From: CAZPHI01 sp964586425
Lineage (GTDB): Bacteria > Bacillota > Clostridia > Lachnospirales > Lachnospiraceae
DNA length: 64,000 nt
Assembly: GCA_964586425.1 (NCBI GenBank)
Contig: CAZPHI010000006.1
Span: 1 to 64,000 of the forward strand
Direction of reading: 5' to 3'
Made by a program: the position numbers and the translations under genes. Shown here piece after piece: positions 25,469-34,316 of the stretch; the first letter of the stretch is position 1; every line of letters starts with the position of its first letter. A model generated the notes under the pieces. That model was not told where the DNA came from, searched no databases, and worked only from the letters and a program-made list of their open reading frames with translations.

Positions 25469-26311
25469 ATGAGCGAAAATTGTAATCATGACTGTGGTTC
25501 ATGCAGTTCAAATTGTGATTCGAGAGAACAGGCACAGGATATGACAAAGAAATTAAGAGAAGGAAGTTCAGTTAAGAAGGTTATCGGTGTTGTCAGCGGT
25601 AAAGGCGGCGTTGGTAAATCAATGGTTACATCACTTCTTGCACTTGCTTCTAATAATATGGATAAGCACACAGCAATTCTTGATGCGGATATTACAGGAC
25701 CTTCAATTCCGAAAGCATTTGGCTTGAGAGACAATGCCGTAAGCGATGGCGAATCGTTGTGGCCAGTTACAACAGCTGATGGAATCGAGGTTATGTCTAT
25801 GAACCTTCTGCTTCCTAATGATACAGACCCAGTGCTTTGGAGAGGTCCAATTATCGCGGGCGCTGTTGGACAGTTCTGGACAGATGTTAACTGGAAAGAC
25901 ATAGATGTTATGCTTGTTGATATGCCTCCTGGAACTGGCGATGTGCCAATGACAGTGTATCAGTCACTTCCAATCGATGGAATTATTGTAGTTACAACAC
26001 CTCAGGACCTTGTGTCTATGATAGTTGAGAAGGCTGTCAAGATGGCTGAAACTATGGATGTTCCAGTACTAGGTCTTGTACAGAATATGTCTTACTATGA
26101 ATGTGATGAATGTCACAATAAGAATTATATCTTTGGAAAGAATGATGTTAACGCTACAGCAAAGCACTTTGGAATTAAGCATACAGCTGAACTTGCAATT
26201 GAGCCAGTATTCAGCCAGCTTGTTGACAGCGGAAGTGTCGAGAATTATGCAGGTAAGAACCTTGAAATCCTTACTGAGATGTTGAAAGAGATATTAGCAG
26301 ATGCAGAATAA
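25469..26311 (+). CDS. mrp: Mrp/NBP35-family Fe-S cluster carrier ATPase
   Basis: This P-loop ATPase assembles or carries iron-sulfur clusters. The 280-residue protein has an N-terminal Cys-rich stretch (CNHDCGSCSSNC), as in NBP35-like members. The deviant Walker A is SGKGGVGKSMVTS (about residues 44-56), the switch is LDADITGPSIPKAFG and the Walker B region is LVDMPPGTGDVP. The C-terminal CDECHN provides a CxxC pair. The start follows AAAGGAG. The following gene overlaps it by 11 bases. Confidence 0.93.
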   Translation: MSENCNHDCGSCSSNCDSREQAQDMTKKLREGSSVKKVIGVVSGKGGVGKSMVTSLLALASNNMDKHTAILDADITGPSIPKAFGLRDNAVSDGESLWPVTTADGIEVMSMNLLLPNDTDPVLWRGPIIAGAVGQFWTDVNWKDIDVMLVDMPPGTGDVPMTVYQSLPIDGIIVVTTPQDLVSMIVEKAVKMAETMDVPVLGLVQNMSYYECDECHNKNYIFGKNDVNATAKHFGIKHTAELAIEPVFSQLVDSGSVENYAGKNLEILTEMLKEILADAE

Positions 26312-27188
26312 AGTGTTAAGCAACCAGAAAATCAAAGGAATTCTTTGCATTATAATGGCGGCATTCTGCTTTGCACTTATGAATATCTTTGTCAGACTTT
26401 CAGGTGATTTGCCATCGGTGCAGAAGAGTTTCTTTAGAAATGCTGTTGCGTTAATCTTCGCAATGGCAATGATTATTAAGAAGCGTGTGCCAATCAAGGT
26501 TGAAAAGGGCAGTATGAAATTCCTCTTTGGAAGAGCGTTGTTTGGAACAATTGGTGTATTATGCAACTTTTATGCTGTGGATCATCTGATGGTTGCTGAT
26601 GCTTCAATGCTTAACAAGCTTTCACCGTTCTTTGCAATTGTATTTTCTTACTTTTTGTTGAAGGAGAAAGTGAAGCCTGTTCAAATCGTATGTGTTGTTA
26701 CAGCATTTGTCGGAATGCTTTTTATCATAAAGCCTGGTGTGACAGGACTGAGTGTGGGACCTGCAATAATTGGTGCTTGTGGCGGAATGACAGCAGGACT
26801 TGCTTATACATTCGTTAGAATACTTGGACAGCGTGGTGTTAAGGGACCTTTGATTGTCTGCTTTTTCTCAGGCTTTTCGTGTCTCGTAACGTTGATTCCA
26901 ATCATATTCAATTATGCACCAATGACTGGATATCAGTGGGCGATGCTTTTTCTTGCAGGCTTAGCAGCGTCTGGTGGACAGTTTGCAATTACAGCAGCTT
27001 ACACATATGCACCAGCTAGAGAAATCTCAATCTATGATTATTCGCAGATTATCTTCTCAACAATTCTTGGCTTCTTTGTGTTGAATCAAATCCCAGACGC
27101 CTGGAGTTTTGTGGGCTATGCGATAATCATCGGAGCATCGTTGTGGATGTTCTTGTATAATAATCGCAAGGCTGTGGATAAAGGGTGA
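26301..27188 (+). CDS. EamA/DMT-family transporter
   Basis: This 295-residue protein has about 10 predicted membrane helices in two EamA repeats (about residues 10-140 and 155-290). The first repeat includes MAAFCFALMNIFVRLSG, and the DASMLNKLSPFFAIVFSYF segment is typical of the drug/metabolite exporters. The substrate is unknown. It overlaps mrp by 11 bases, with GAAAGAG upstream, so it is probably co-transcribed. The transcript would run into the 72-bp repeat array. Confidence 0.88.
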   Translation: MQNKVLSNQKIKGILCIIMAAFCFALMNIFVRLSGDLPSVQKSFFRNAVALIFAMAMIIKKRVPIKVEKGSMKFLFGRALFGTIGVLCNFYAVDHLMVADASMLNKLSPFFAIVFSYFLLKEKVKPVQIVCVVTAFVGMLFIIKPGVTGLSVGPAIIGACGGMTAGLAYTFVRILGQRGVKGPLIVCFFSGFSCLVTLIPIIFNYAPMTGYQWAMLFLAGLAASGGQFAITAAYTYAPAREISIYDYSQIIFSTILGFFVLNQIPDAWSFVGYAIIIGASLWMFLYNNRKAVDKG

Positions 27189-27207
27189 GGTGGGGTGTGA
27201 TGGGTTG

Positions 27208-27545
27208 AAAAAGGCAAGGAGAGAAGAAAAAGCTAGCCCTTGCCTTTTTGGAGCAGTATCGCCGGTTTGTAATAGGTAGAAAAAGGCAAGGAGAGCTAAA
27301 GAAGCTTGTCCTTGCCTTTTTGGAGCAGTATAGGCGGGGTGAGATAGGTTGGAAAAGGCAAGGAGAGAAGAAAAAGCTAGCCCTTGCCTTTTTAGAGCAG
27401 TATCGCCGGGGTGTGATAGGTTGGAAAAGGCAAGGAGAGAAGAAAAAGCAAGCCCTTGCCTTTTTGGAGCAGGTTATGTGGGTTTTGATAGGTAGAAAAA
27501 GGCAAGGAGAGCTAAAAGAAGCTTCCCTTGCATTTTCCACAGCAA
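27208..27545. repeat. Five 72-bp tandem repeats, each a terminator-like hairpin
   Basis: Units begin near 27209, 27281, 27353, 27425 and 27497, a regular 72-base period. Each holds AAAAGGCAAGG, a purine-rich 16-20 base loop and CCTTGCCTTTTT, then GGAGCAGTAT...GATAGGT(T/A)G. The stem has an A-run on its left and a T-run on its right, so every unit can terminate on either strand. Two loop types occur: AGAAGAAAAAGCTAGC-like in units 1, 3 and 4, and AGCTAAAGAAGCTT-like in units 2 and 5. The last unit is degraded (CCCTTGCATTTTCC). The array separates convergent genes. Open frames on both strands here are by-products of the period being a multiple of three. Confidence 0.9.
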
Positions 27546-27609
27546 ATTATACCTAAGATTGCACTTAAGATTATGCCACAATATTATTTCTTAAGGTCGT
27601 GCCAAAGTA

Positions 27610-28968
27610 TTATTTAATTAATCCACTAATAATAATGTATACGATAATTAATGGAAGAATGAATCTTAAGTAAGGCGCAAGTGCACGTGGCATCCTGAAA
27701 CCTTTGCCTGTGTTGACTTCGTTGTAGTAGTTGTCAATTCCCCAACCGAATTTATGAGTACAAAAGATGGCGATGATAAGTGAGCCAATTGGAAGAACTA
27801 AGTTGCTAACAATAAAATCTTCAAGGTCAAGTATTGTTGAACCTGCACCAAGTGGACTGAATCCTGAAAGAAGATTGAATCCGAGGATACATGGAACTGA
27901 ACCAATAAGAATTATAATCATATTGATAATTACGGCTTTCTTTCTTGAAATTCCGAAGTTATCAATACTCATACAGCAGATATTCTCAAATACTGCAATA
28001 ACTGTTGAGAATGCTGCAAATGTCATAAATAAGAAGAACAAACCGCCCCATAATTGTCCTAATGGCATCTCGTTGAAGATGTTAGGAAGTGTAATGAAGA
28101 TGAGGCTTGGACCACTATCTGGATTAACACCATATGCAAAACAAGCTGGGAAGATGATAAGTCCGGCTACAATAGCTACGAATGTATCAAGCGCAGCAAT
28201 TGTTGCAGATTCGCCAACAAGTGAAGTATCCTTAGACAGATAGCTGCCGAATATTAACATTGAACCCATACCAATACTAAGTGTGAAGAATGCCTGATTC
28301 ATTGCCTGGACAATAACATTGAGCCAGCCAACTTCATTAACCTTATCTATATTAGGATATAAGTAGAACTTAAGTCCTTCTTCTGAACCAGAGATTGATA
28401 AACTGTTGATTGCAAGAACCACCATGATTACAAGAAGTGCAATCATCATAGGCTTTGTAATCTTCTCAACACCATTCTGAAGACCTAATGAACAAACTAA
28501 GAAACCAACTATAATTACGATAAATGTAAAAATAATCATTGTAATCGGACTCGAAGTCAGATTGCTAAATTGATCGGCAATCTGAACACTATTCTTGCCA
28601 TTAAGCTGACCAGTAAGTGTTGTAACACAGTAATAAAGCATCCATCCGGCAACCGTTGTGTAATAAAGCATAAGAATATAATTACCAACCATTCCGGCAT
28701 AACCGAAGATGTGCCACTTGTGGCCCGGTTTCTCCAGGGTCTTATAAGCATTTACAATGGACTTCTTACTAGCGCGTCCAAGAGAGAATTCCATGGACAT
28801 AACCGGAATTCCAAGAATAATAAGGAAAGCCAGGTATAATAATACGAATATACCGCCGCCGTTGTTACCTACAACATAGGGAAATCTCCACACATTGCCG
28901 ATGCCGATTGCGCAGCCGGCAGAAATAAGAATAAAGCCAAGTCGGCTTTTGAATTTTTCACGTTCCAT
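27610..28968 (-). CDS. Sodium-dependent transporter, NSS (SNF) family
   Basis: This sodium-coupled amino acid or amine transporter of the LeuT/NSS fold has 452 residues and about 11-12 helices. The first helix has the family signature GCAIGIGNVWRFPYVVGNNGGG, split here as SAGCAIGIGNVWRFPYV and NNGGGIFVLLY, which carries the Na and substrate site. FFTLSIGMGSMLIFGSYL is helix 6-7. The substrate is unknown. A LysR-type gene lies upstream on the same strand (50 bases between them) and may control it. AAGAAAGG precedes the start on the minus strand. Confidence 0.93.
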   Translation of the reverse strand: MEREKFKSRLGFILISAGCAIGIGNVWRFPYVVGNNGGGIFVLLYLAFLIILGIPVMSMEFSLGRASKKSIVNAYKTLEKPGHKWHIFGYAGMVGNYILMLYYTTVAGWMLYYCVTTLTGQLNGKNSVQIADQFSNLTSSPITMIIFTFIVIIVGFLVCSLGLQNGVEKITKPMMIALLVIMVVLAINSLSISGSEEGLKFYLYPNIDKVNEVGWLNVIVQAMNQAFFTLSIGMGSMLIFGSYLSKDTSLVGESATIAALDTFVAIVAGLIIFPACFAYGVNPDSGPSLIFITLPNIFNEMPLGQLWGGLFFLFMTFAAFSTVIAVFENICCMSIDNFGISRKKAVIINMIIILIGSVPCILGFNLLSGFSPLGAGSTILDLEDFIVSNLVLPIGSLIIAIFCTHKFGWGIDNYYNEVNTGKGFRMPRALAPYLRFILPLIIVYIIISGLIK

Positions 28969-29017
28969 AATTGTTACCTTTCTTATTGCTTTATAATTGA
29001 TTTATTGCTGAACATAT

Positions 29018-29893
29018 CTATATCTTCGGTTTTGAGATAACCTGTTCGAGGAATCTCTTTGCAATAGAGGACATGTAGCCTTTCTTATTATGAATGATGG
29101 ATATTGTCGAGTCAAGCTCGGATTCATCAATAATTGAATAAGTGCAGCTGCTATCTTCTATAAAATGCATTGCCGACAGCGGAACTATGCCTATCCCTAA
29201 CCCAGCCTGCGCCCATAGCACGGTTGTCTTGGCATCGTCATTTCTTGAGATGACATTAGGTGTAAGCTTGTGTTTCGAGAATTCATTGTTAAGAATGTTT
29301 TCCCAACGCCTGTATATAAGAAGTGGTTTGCCATTAAGGGCTTTTAATTTGATAGATTTGTCATTCATGGCAAATGCTTTCGTTGAATATACGGCTATCA
29401 TTGGCTCTTTATCTAATGCTATGCAGTCGAATGAATCGGCTAAGAAAGGGGTTCGAACAATGGCAAGTTCAATTATGTTAGCCTTTAGTTTCTCAAGTAG
29501 CTCATAAGTATTAGCCTCGTATACATCAAGTGTTACGTCAGGAAATAAAGAATGGTAGTCACAAAGCCAGGCGGCTAACTTGGTTCCAGCAACACTAGAT
29601 ACGCAGCCTATTCTAAGCGTGCCCTTAATTGTTGAGTTGGCAGCAAGCACTTCAGTTTTCGTTATATCCACCAAAGAAAGAATACTTTCAGCACGTTGAT
29701 AGAGAATCTTTCCCGCATCAGTAAGAGTCACACTCCTTGAACCACGAATCAAAAGCTGCGTGCCAAGTTCTTCTTCTAATAGATGAAGCTGATTACTAAG
29801 AGGTGGCTGCGACATATGTAGCTTCTTAGCCGCCTGCGAGATATTACCGGCATCAACCACGGTTATAAAATAATAAAGCTGTTTAACATCCAT
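29018..29893 (-). CDS. LysR-family transcriptional regulator
   Basis: This 291-residue protein has a winged helix-turn-helix at residues 1-60, with AGNISQAAKKLHMSQPPLSN, EEELGTQLLIRGSR and LTDAGKILYQRAE. A periplasmic-binding-protein-like effector domain covers about residues 88-290. It probably regulates itself and the downstream NSS transporter; the effector is unknown. The minus-strand start has AGGAGA at about 29899-29904. Confidence 0.93.
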   Translation of the reverse strand: MDVKQLYYFITVVDAGNISQAAKKLHMSQPPLSNQLHLLEEELGTQLLIRGSRSVTLTDAGKILYQRAESILSLVDITKTEVLAANSTIKGTLRIGCVSSVAGTKLAAWLCDYHSLFPDVTLDVYEANTYELLEKLKANIIELAIVRTPFLADSFDCIALDKEPMIAVYSTKAFAMNDKSIKLKALNGKPLLIYRRWENILNNEFSKHKLTPNVISRNDDAKTTVLWAQAGLGIGIVPLSAMHFIEDSSCTYSIIDESELDSTISIIHNKKGYMSSIAKRFLEQVISKPKI

Positions 29894-29979
29894 GCACTTC
29901 TCCTTTTTATGCTCTATTGTATACTTTTATAATGCATCTTCTTTGTCATCTGCGATATTCTTCTTACTATACTTGAATT

Positions 29980-30117
29980 ATGTACAAACCGAATGGAATT
30001 CAAAGCGGATCGTTGCGTAGCGTCGGTTCTTAGTGACCGTATTTCGGTCACTTATGAACCGTTACGCTTAAGCACAAGCGGAAGCGTGTCCGTGTGAATT
30101 TTATTCGGTTTGTACAT
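29980..30117. mobile_element. 138-bp MITE-like inverted-repeat element
   Basis: The terminal inverted repeats, starting ATGTACAAACCGAAT, run about 22 bases at each end (29980-30001 and 30096-30117) with two mismatches. The interior contains nested palindromes: GTGACCG (30034-30040) with CGGTCAC (30045-30051), then GGTTC with GAACC and AGCGT with ACGCT outside them. Nearly the whole element can therefore fold into one long hairpin. No open frame is present and no clear target duplication was found. A likely solo end lies at 7722. Confidence 0.7.
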
Positions 30118-30170
30118 CAAATAATGTATATCGACGTGTGTCACAGATGCCAATTTTAGTTAATTACAAT

Positions 30171-30189
30171 GTATACTTAAAAAGTATAC
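30171..30189. promoter_or_regulatory. Perfect palindrome, candidate operator before ABC exporter
   Basis: GTATACTT (30171-30178), AAA, AAGTATAC (30182-30189) is an uninterrupted 8-bp inverted repeat with a 3-base centre in the upstream region of the exporter operon. A related GTATAC...GTATAC pair occurs at 57015-57031 before a cell-wall hydrolase, and GTATACTTTT at 29930 before the LysR gene. The binding protein is unknown. The gap 30118-30319 is otherwise AT-rich with no gene. Confidence 0.5.
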
Positions 30190-30319
30190 AAACCATATCT
30201 ATTAGATATTATTAATATACATCTAGATATGATAATATATGATAGGAAAAAAAGCAATTAATATAATAAGAAAACAATAAAAAATAGCAGGAAAATAATG
30301 GAGGTCATAACAAACCAAT

Positions 30320-32104
30320 ATGAAGAGTTTATTAAAATATCTGAAAGGATATAAAAAAGAATGTGTCTTCGCACCACTATTCAAGATGCTTGAGGCACTA
30401 TTTGAATTATTTGTACCACTTGTAATTGCAGCAATAATTGATACCGGTATCGCCAATGGAGATAGAGGCTATATCTATAAGATGTGCGGTCTGCTTATAT
30501 TACTCGCTGTGATTGGTTTGACTTGCTCGATTACAGCACAGTTTTTTGCGGCAAAGGCAGCAGTAGGTTTTTCGGCAATTCTTAGAAGCAGATTGTTTGC
30601 ACATATTCAGAGTCTATCATTTGCAGATGCTGATAAAGTTGGAACATCGACACTTATCACAAGAATGACAAGTGATGTTAACCAGGTTCAGAATGGCGTC
30701 AATCTTGTACTTAGATTATTCCTTCGTTCACCATTTATTGTGTTTGGTGCGATGATTATGGCATTTACAATTGATGCTAAGGCGGCATTAATATTCGTTG
30801 TAATGATTATATTGTTATCAATTGTAGTATTTGGAATTATGCTCGTAAGTATGCCGCTCTATAAGAAGGTTCAGCAGGGGCTTGATAAAATCCTTGGCAA
30901 TACAAGAGAGAATCTGACTGGTGCCAGAGTTATCAGAGCCTTCAATAAAGAAGACGACGAGATAAGAATCTTCGCAGATAATAACAATGCGTTAACTAAG
31001 ATGCAGAAATTTGTCGGAAGAATCTCAGGACTTATGAATCCAGTTACTTATATTATTGTTAATGTTTCAATCGTTGTACTTATATGGAGCGGAGCGATTC
31101 GTGTAGATAACGGCATTCTTTCACAGGGAGCACTTGTAGCGCTTGTTAACTATATGTCGCAGATTCTAGTTGAGCTTATTAAGCTTGCTAACCTTATTAT
31201 CTCAGTTACTAAGGCCATTGCATGCGGCAATCGTATTGAAACTGTTTTTGCTATGCAGCCAGATGCCAACGGAGAATTCGCAGGAGCCACAGATTCAGAT
31301 GATATAAGCACTGGAGGCGCAGATTCAGATTCAATAAGCACTGGAGCCACAGATTCAGATGTAATTCCGGTTGTTGAATTCGATAAAGTATCGCTTACTT
31401 ATAATGATGCAAAGGAAGAGGCAATAAGTGATATTAGCTTCAAAGCATTGGCCGGCCAGACAATAGGTATCATCGGTGGTACAGGCTCTGGTAAATCATC
31501 AATTGTTAATCTCATTCCACGTTTTTATAGAGCAACGAAGGGAATGGTTAGAATCAATGGAATATCTGTTGATGATTATGAGAAAGATACTCTTAGAAGG
31601 AAGATTGGTATGGTGCTGCAAAAGGCGGTGTTATTCAAGGGAAGTATCCGTGATAATATAGCATTTGGCTGCGAAGGCTGCACAGATGAGGAGATATGGG
31701 ATGCGCTTTCGGTTGCGCAGTCGAAGGACTTTGTATCTGAGAAAGAAGGACAGCTTGATTATATGATTGAGCAAGGCGGAAAGAATCTCTCAGGTGGACA
31801 GAAACAGAGATTGTCAATTGCTCGTGCGATGGTTAGAAAACCAGAGATACTGATTCTTGATGATAGCTCATCAGCACTTGATTTTGCTACTGATGCAGCA
31901 CTTCGTAAGGCAATCAGGGAGTTGCCAGATGCACCGACAGTATTTATCGTATCTCAGAGAGCAACATCAATACAGTATGCAGACTTAATTGTAGTGCTTG
32001 ATGATGGAGAGATTGCAGGCATGGGAACTCATGAAGAGTTACTTAAGACTTGCGAAGTATATCAGGAAATCTATTATTCTCAGGTAGAAAGGAAGGCGAT
32101 GTAG
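30320..32104 (+). CDS. Heterodimeric ABC exporter, degenerate-site subunit
   Basis: This type IV ABC exporter half-transporter has 594 residues. A six-helix membrane domain (about 1-310) precedes an ATPase domain (about 350-590). It shows Walker A GGTGSGKSS, signature LSGGQKQR and Walker B LILDDSSSALD. Asp replaces the catalytic Glu after Walker B, typical of the degenerate member of LmrCD/TM287-288-like pairs. Residues about 322-351, in the linker, are three 10-residue repeats rich in Asp, Ser and Thr (30-bp tandem repeats). GGAGGT at 30300-30305 is about 14 bases from the ATG, which is long. The partner follows after one base. Confidence 0.92.
   Translation: MKSLLKYLKGYKKECVFAPLFKMLEALFELFVPLVIAAIIDTGIANGDRGYIYKMCGLLILLAVIGLTCSITAQFFAAKAAVGFSAILRSRLFAHIQSLSFADADKVGTSTLITRMTSDVNQVQNGVNLVLRLFLRSPFIVFGAMIMAFTIDAKAALIFVVMIILLSIVVFGIMLVSMPLYKKVQQGLDKILGNTRENLTGARVIRAFNKEDDEIRIFADNNNALTKMQKFVGRISGLMNPVTYIIVNVSIVVLIWSGAIRVDNGILSQGALVALVNYMSQILVELIKLANLIISVTKAIACGNRIETVFAMQPDANGEFAGATDSDDISTGGADSDSISTGATDSDVIPVVEFDKVSLTYNDAKEEAISDISFKALAGQTIGIIGGTGSGKSSIVNLIPRFYRATKGMVRINGISVDDYEKDTLRRKIGMVLQKAVLFKGSIRDNIAFGCEGCTDEEIWDALSVAQSKDFVSEKEGQLDYMIEQGGKNLSGGQKQRLSIARAMVRKPEILILDDSSSALDFATDAALRKAIRELPDAPTVFIVSQRATSIQYADLIVVLDDGEIAGMGTHEELLKTCEVYQEIYYSQVERKAM
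31283..31372 (+). repeat. Three 30-bp in-gene tandem repeats
   Basis: Units start at 31283, 31313 and 31343. Each encodes a decapeptide of the type GATDSDDIST. They lie at the junction between membrane and ATPase domains of the exporter. The repeats are nearly identical at DNA level, so copy number can change by slippage without a frameshift. Confidence 0.85.
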
Positions 32105-32105
32105 A

Positions 32106-33839
32106 ATGTTTACAACAATTAAGAAAGTTTTACACTATATTAAAAGATACTGGTTGTATCTGATTCTTTCGCTTGCTCTTGCTACAGTTACAGTTGTTAC
32201 AACGCTTTATGTTCCAATTCTTATTGGACGAAGTGTGGATCAGGTTATAGGCACAGGGCTTGTTAACTTTAAAGAATTACTTAATATTCTGACAAGAATT
32301 GTTATATGCGTAGGCATAACAGCATTAGCCCAGTGGATGATGAATATATGCAATAACAAGATAACTTATAATGTCAGCCGAGACATCAGAGATGAAGCAT
32401 TTATCCAGATAGAAAAGCTTCCACTTGGATATATTGACAGTCATTCGCACGGAGATATGGTGAGTAGAGTTATTGCGGATGTTGACCAGTTCTCGGACGG
32501 ATTGCTTATGGGATTTACTCAGTTTTTTACAGGCGTGATTACTATACTTGGAACACTGATTTTTATGCTCACGATTAATGTTTCTATAACAATAGCAGTT
32601 GTGTGTTTGACACCTATCTCGCTCTTGGTTGCAAGCTTTATCGCCAAAAGAACATATTCAATGTTCAAATTGCAGTCGGAGACCAGGGGTGAACAGACTT
32701 CGCTTATAGATGAGATGATTGGCAATCAGAAGGTGGTGCAGGCGTATTCGAAGGAAGATGAGGTGCAGGAGCGATTTGATGAGATTAATGGCAGGCTTGA
32801 GAAGGCTTCACTAAAGGCTATTTTCTTCTCGTCAATTACTAACCCGGCAACTAGATTCATTAATAGCCTTGTGTATGCAACAGTTGGCATTACAGGCGCG
32901 ATTGCGGCGATTAACTTGAGAATATCTGTTGGACAGTTAACAAGTTTACTTAGCTATGCTAATCAATATACAAAGCCGTTCAATGAGATATCAGGCGTTA
33001 TTACAGAACTTCAGAATGCGATTGCGTGTGCAGGACGAGTTATTGAACTTATTGAGGCAAAGCCTCAGATTCCTGATTCGGATGATGCTGTTGAACTTGA
33101 GAATGCAAGTGGCAATGTTGTACTCAGTGATGTGTATTTCTCATATACAGCAGATAGAAAGCTTATTCAGGATTTTAATCTTAATGTTAAGCCAGGACAG
33201 AGAATTGCAATTGTTGGTCCGACAGGCTGCGGTAAGACAACTATTATTAATCTGCTGATGCGATTCTATGATGTAGACAGTGGTTCTATTAAGGTTGACG
33301 GTAATGATATAAGAGATATTAAGCGTCATAGCTTGAGAAAGAATTACGGTATGGTTTTACAGGAGACATGGCTTAAGGCTGGAACAATTCGTGATAATAT
33401 AATAATGGGAAAGCCGGATGCTACTGATGAAGAGATAATTACAGCTGCAAAAGAAGCACATGCACATAGTTTTATCAAGCGTCTTCCTAATGGATATGAT
33501 ACTGTTATTACAGAAGACGGTGGCAATCTTTCGCAGGGACAGAAACAGCTCTTATGTATTACAAGAATTATGTTATGTCTTCCGCCGATGCTGATTCTTG
33601 ACGAGGCAACATCATCAATCGATACCAGAACAGAGATGAAGATTTCGAACGCATTTGCCAAGCTAATGAATGGAAGAACAAGCTTTATTGTTGCACACAG
33701 GTTATCGACTATTAGAGAAGCTGATATTATTCTTGTAATGAAGGATGGCAATATAATTGAACAGGGGACTCATGAGAATTTGCTACAGCAGAATGGCTTC
33801 TATGCGAAGTTATACAACAGTCAGTTTGCAGTGTGCTAA
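32106..33839 (+). CDS. Heterodimeric ABC exporter, catalytic-site subunit
   Basis: This partner half-transporter has 577 residues: a membrane domain (about 1-310), then an ATPase domain with Walker A GPTGCGKTT, signature LSQGQKQLL and Walker B LILDEATSSID with the normal catalytic Glu. The altered signature (LSQGQ in place of LSGGQ) pairs with the degenerate Walker B of the first subunit across the dimer, as expected for one consensus and one degenerate ATP site. The start, one base after the first gene, has GAAAGGAAGG upstream. The exported substrate is unknown. Confidence 0.93.
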   Translation: MFTTIKKVLHYIKRYWLYLILSLALATVTVVTTLYVPILIGRSVDQVIGTGLVNFKELLNILTRIVICVGITALAQWMMNICNNKITYNVSRDIRDEAFIQIEKLPLGYIDSHSHGDMVSRVIADVDQFSDGLLMGFTQFFTGVITILGTLIFMLTINVSITIAVVCLTPISLLVASFIAKRTYSMFKLQSETRGEQTSLIDEMIGNQKVVQAYSKEDEVQERFDEINGRLEKASLKAIFFSSITNPATRFINSLVYATVGITGAIAAINLRISVGQLTSLLSYANQYTKPFNEISGVITELQNAIACAGRVIELIEAKPQIPDSDDAVELENASGNVVLSDVYFSYTADRKLIQDFNLNVKPGQRIAIVGPTGCGKTTIINLLMRFYDVDSGSIKVDGNDIRDIKRHSLRKNYGMVLQETWLKAGTIRDNIIMGKPDATDEEIITAAKEAHAHSFIKRLPNGYDTVITEDGGNLSQGQKQLLCITRIMLCLPPMLILDEATSSIDTRTEMKISNAFAKLMNGRTSFIVAHRLSTIREADIILVMKDGNIIEQGTHENLLQQNGFYAKLYNSQFAVC

Positions 33840-33855
33840 ATATTGTAAGTTATCC

Positions 33856-33884
33856 TTGTCTTTTTGGTACAAATAATGTATTAT
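33856..33884 (+). promoter_or_regulatory. Possible promoter of cheY-like gene
   Basis: TTGTCT (33856-33861), 17 bases, TATTAT (33879-33884). It lies about 50 bases before the response regulator start. Confidence 0.5.
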
Positions 33885-33934
33885 ATAGATATATGTAATG
33901 GGATTTTATGTATTGTGGATGGAGGTATTTATTA

Positions 33935-34315
33935 ATGAAATTAAAGGATATGAAGATGCTTGTTTGTGACGATTCAGTCCTTGCAAGGAAGAAACTAAAA
34001 GATTTTCTTGTAAGTCTTGGATGTGAGAATGTATATGAAGCTACAGATGGAGAAGTTGCAGTCGAGATGTACGAGAAGTACAAACCAGATGTAACATTTA
34101 TGGATATTGTAATGCCTAAGAAGGACGGTGTTGAAGCCGTTACAGATATTATGAAAATCGATGCCAATGCTAAAGTAATTATGGCTTCAAGTGTTGGTAC
34201 TCAGACATATCTTAAGGATGCTATCAAAGCAGGTGCTTGTGATTTCTTACAGAAACCTATTAATGAAAAACAAGTGGAGAAAGCATTACATAAGATTATG
34301 ATGGGAGGTAATTAG
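33935..34315 (+). CDS. CheY-like single-domain response regulator
   Basis: This stand-alone receiver domain has 126 residues. It has the acidic pair in VCDDS, phospho-acceptor Asp in VTFMDIVMPKKDG, the Thr/Ser position at IMASSVG and conserved Lys in FLQKP. No output domain is present. An upstream in-frame ATG at 33908 is disfavoured because GGAGGT at 33921-33926 sits 8 bases before the ATG at 33935. The next gene, one base away, encodes a CheX-like protein that may dephosphorylate it. No kinase lies nearby. Confidence 0.93.
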   Translation: MKLKDMKMLVCDDSVLARKKLKDFLVSLGCENVYEATDGEVAVEMYEKYKPDVTFMDIVMPKKDGVEAVTDIMKIDANAKVIMASSVGTQTYLKDAIKAGACDFLQKPINEKQVEKALHKIMMGGN

Positions 34316-34316
34316 A

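Noticed and set aside
27208..27545. Possible CRISPR array
   Set aside because: Whole 72-bp units are repeated, including the parts that would be spacers, and no cas genes are present.
27127..27556. Long open frames with repeated peptides on both strands
   Set aside because: They exist because the repeat period (72) is divisible by three. Both strands are open at once, and the DNA is better explained as stacked hairpins.
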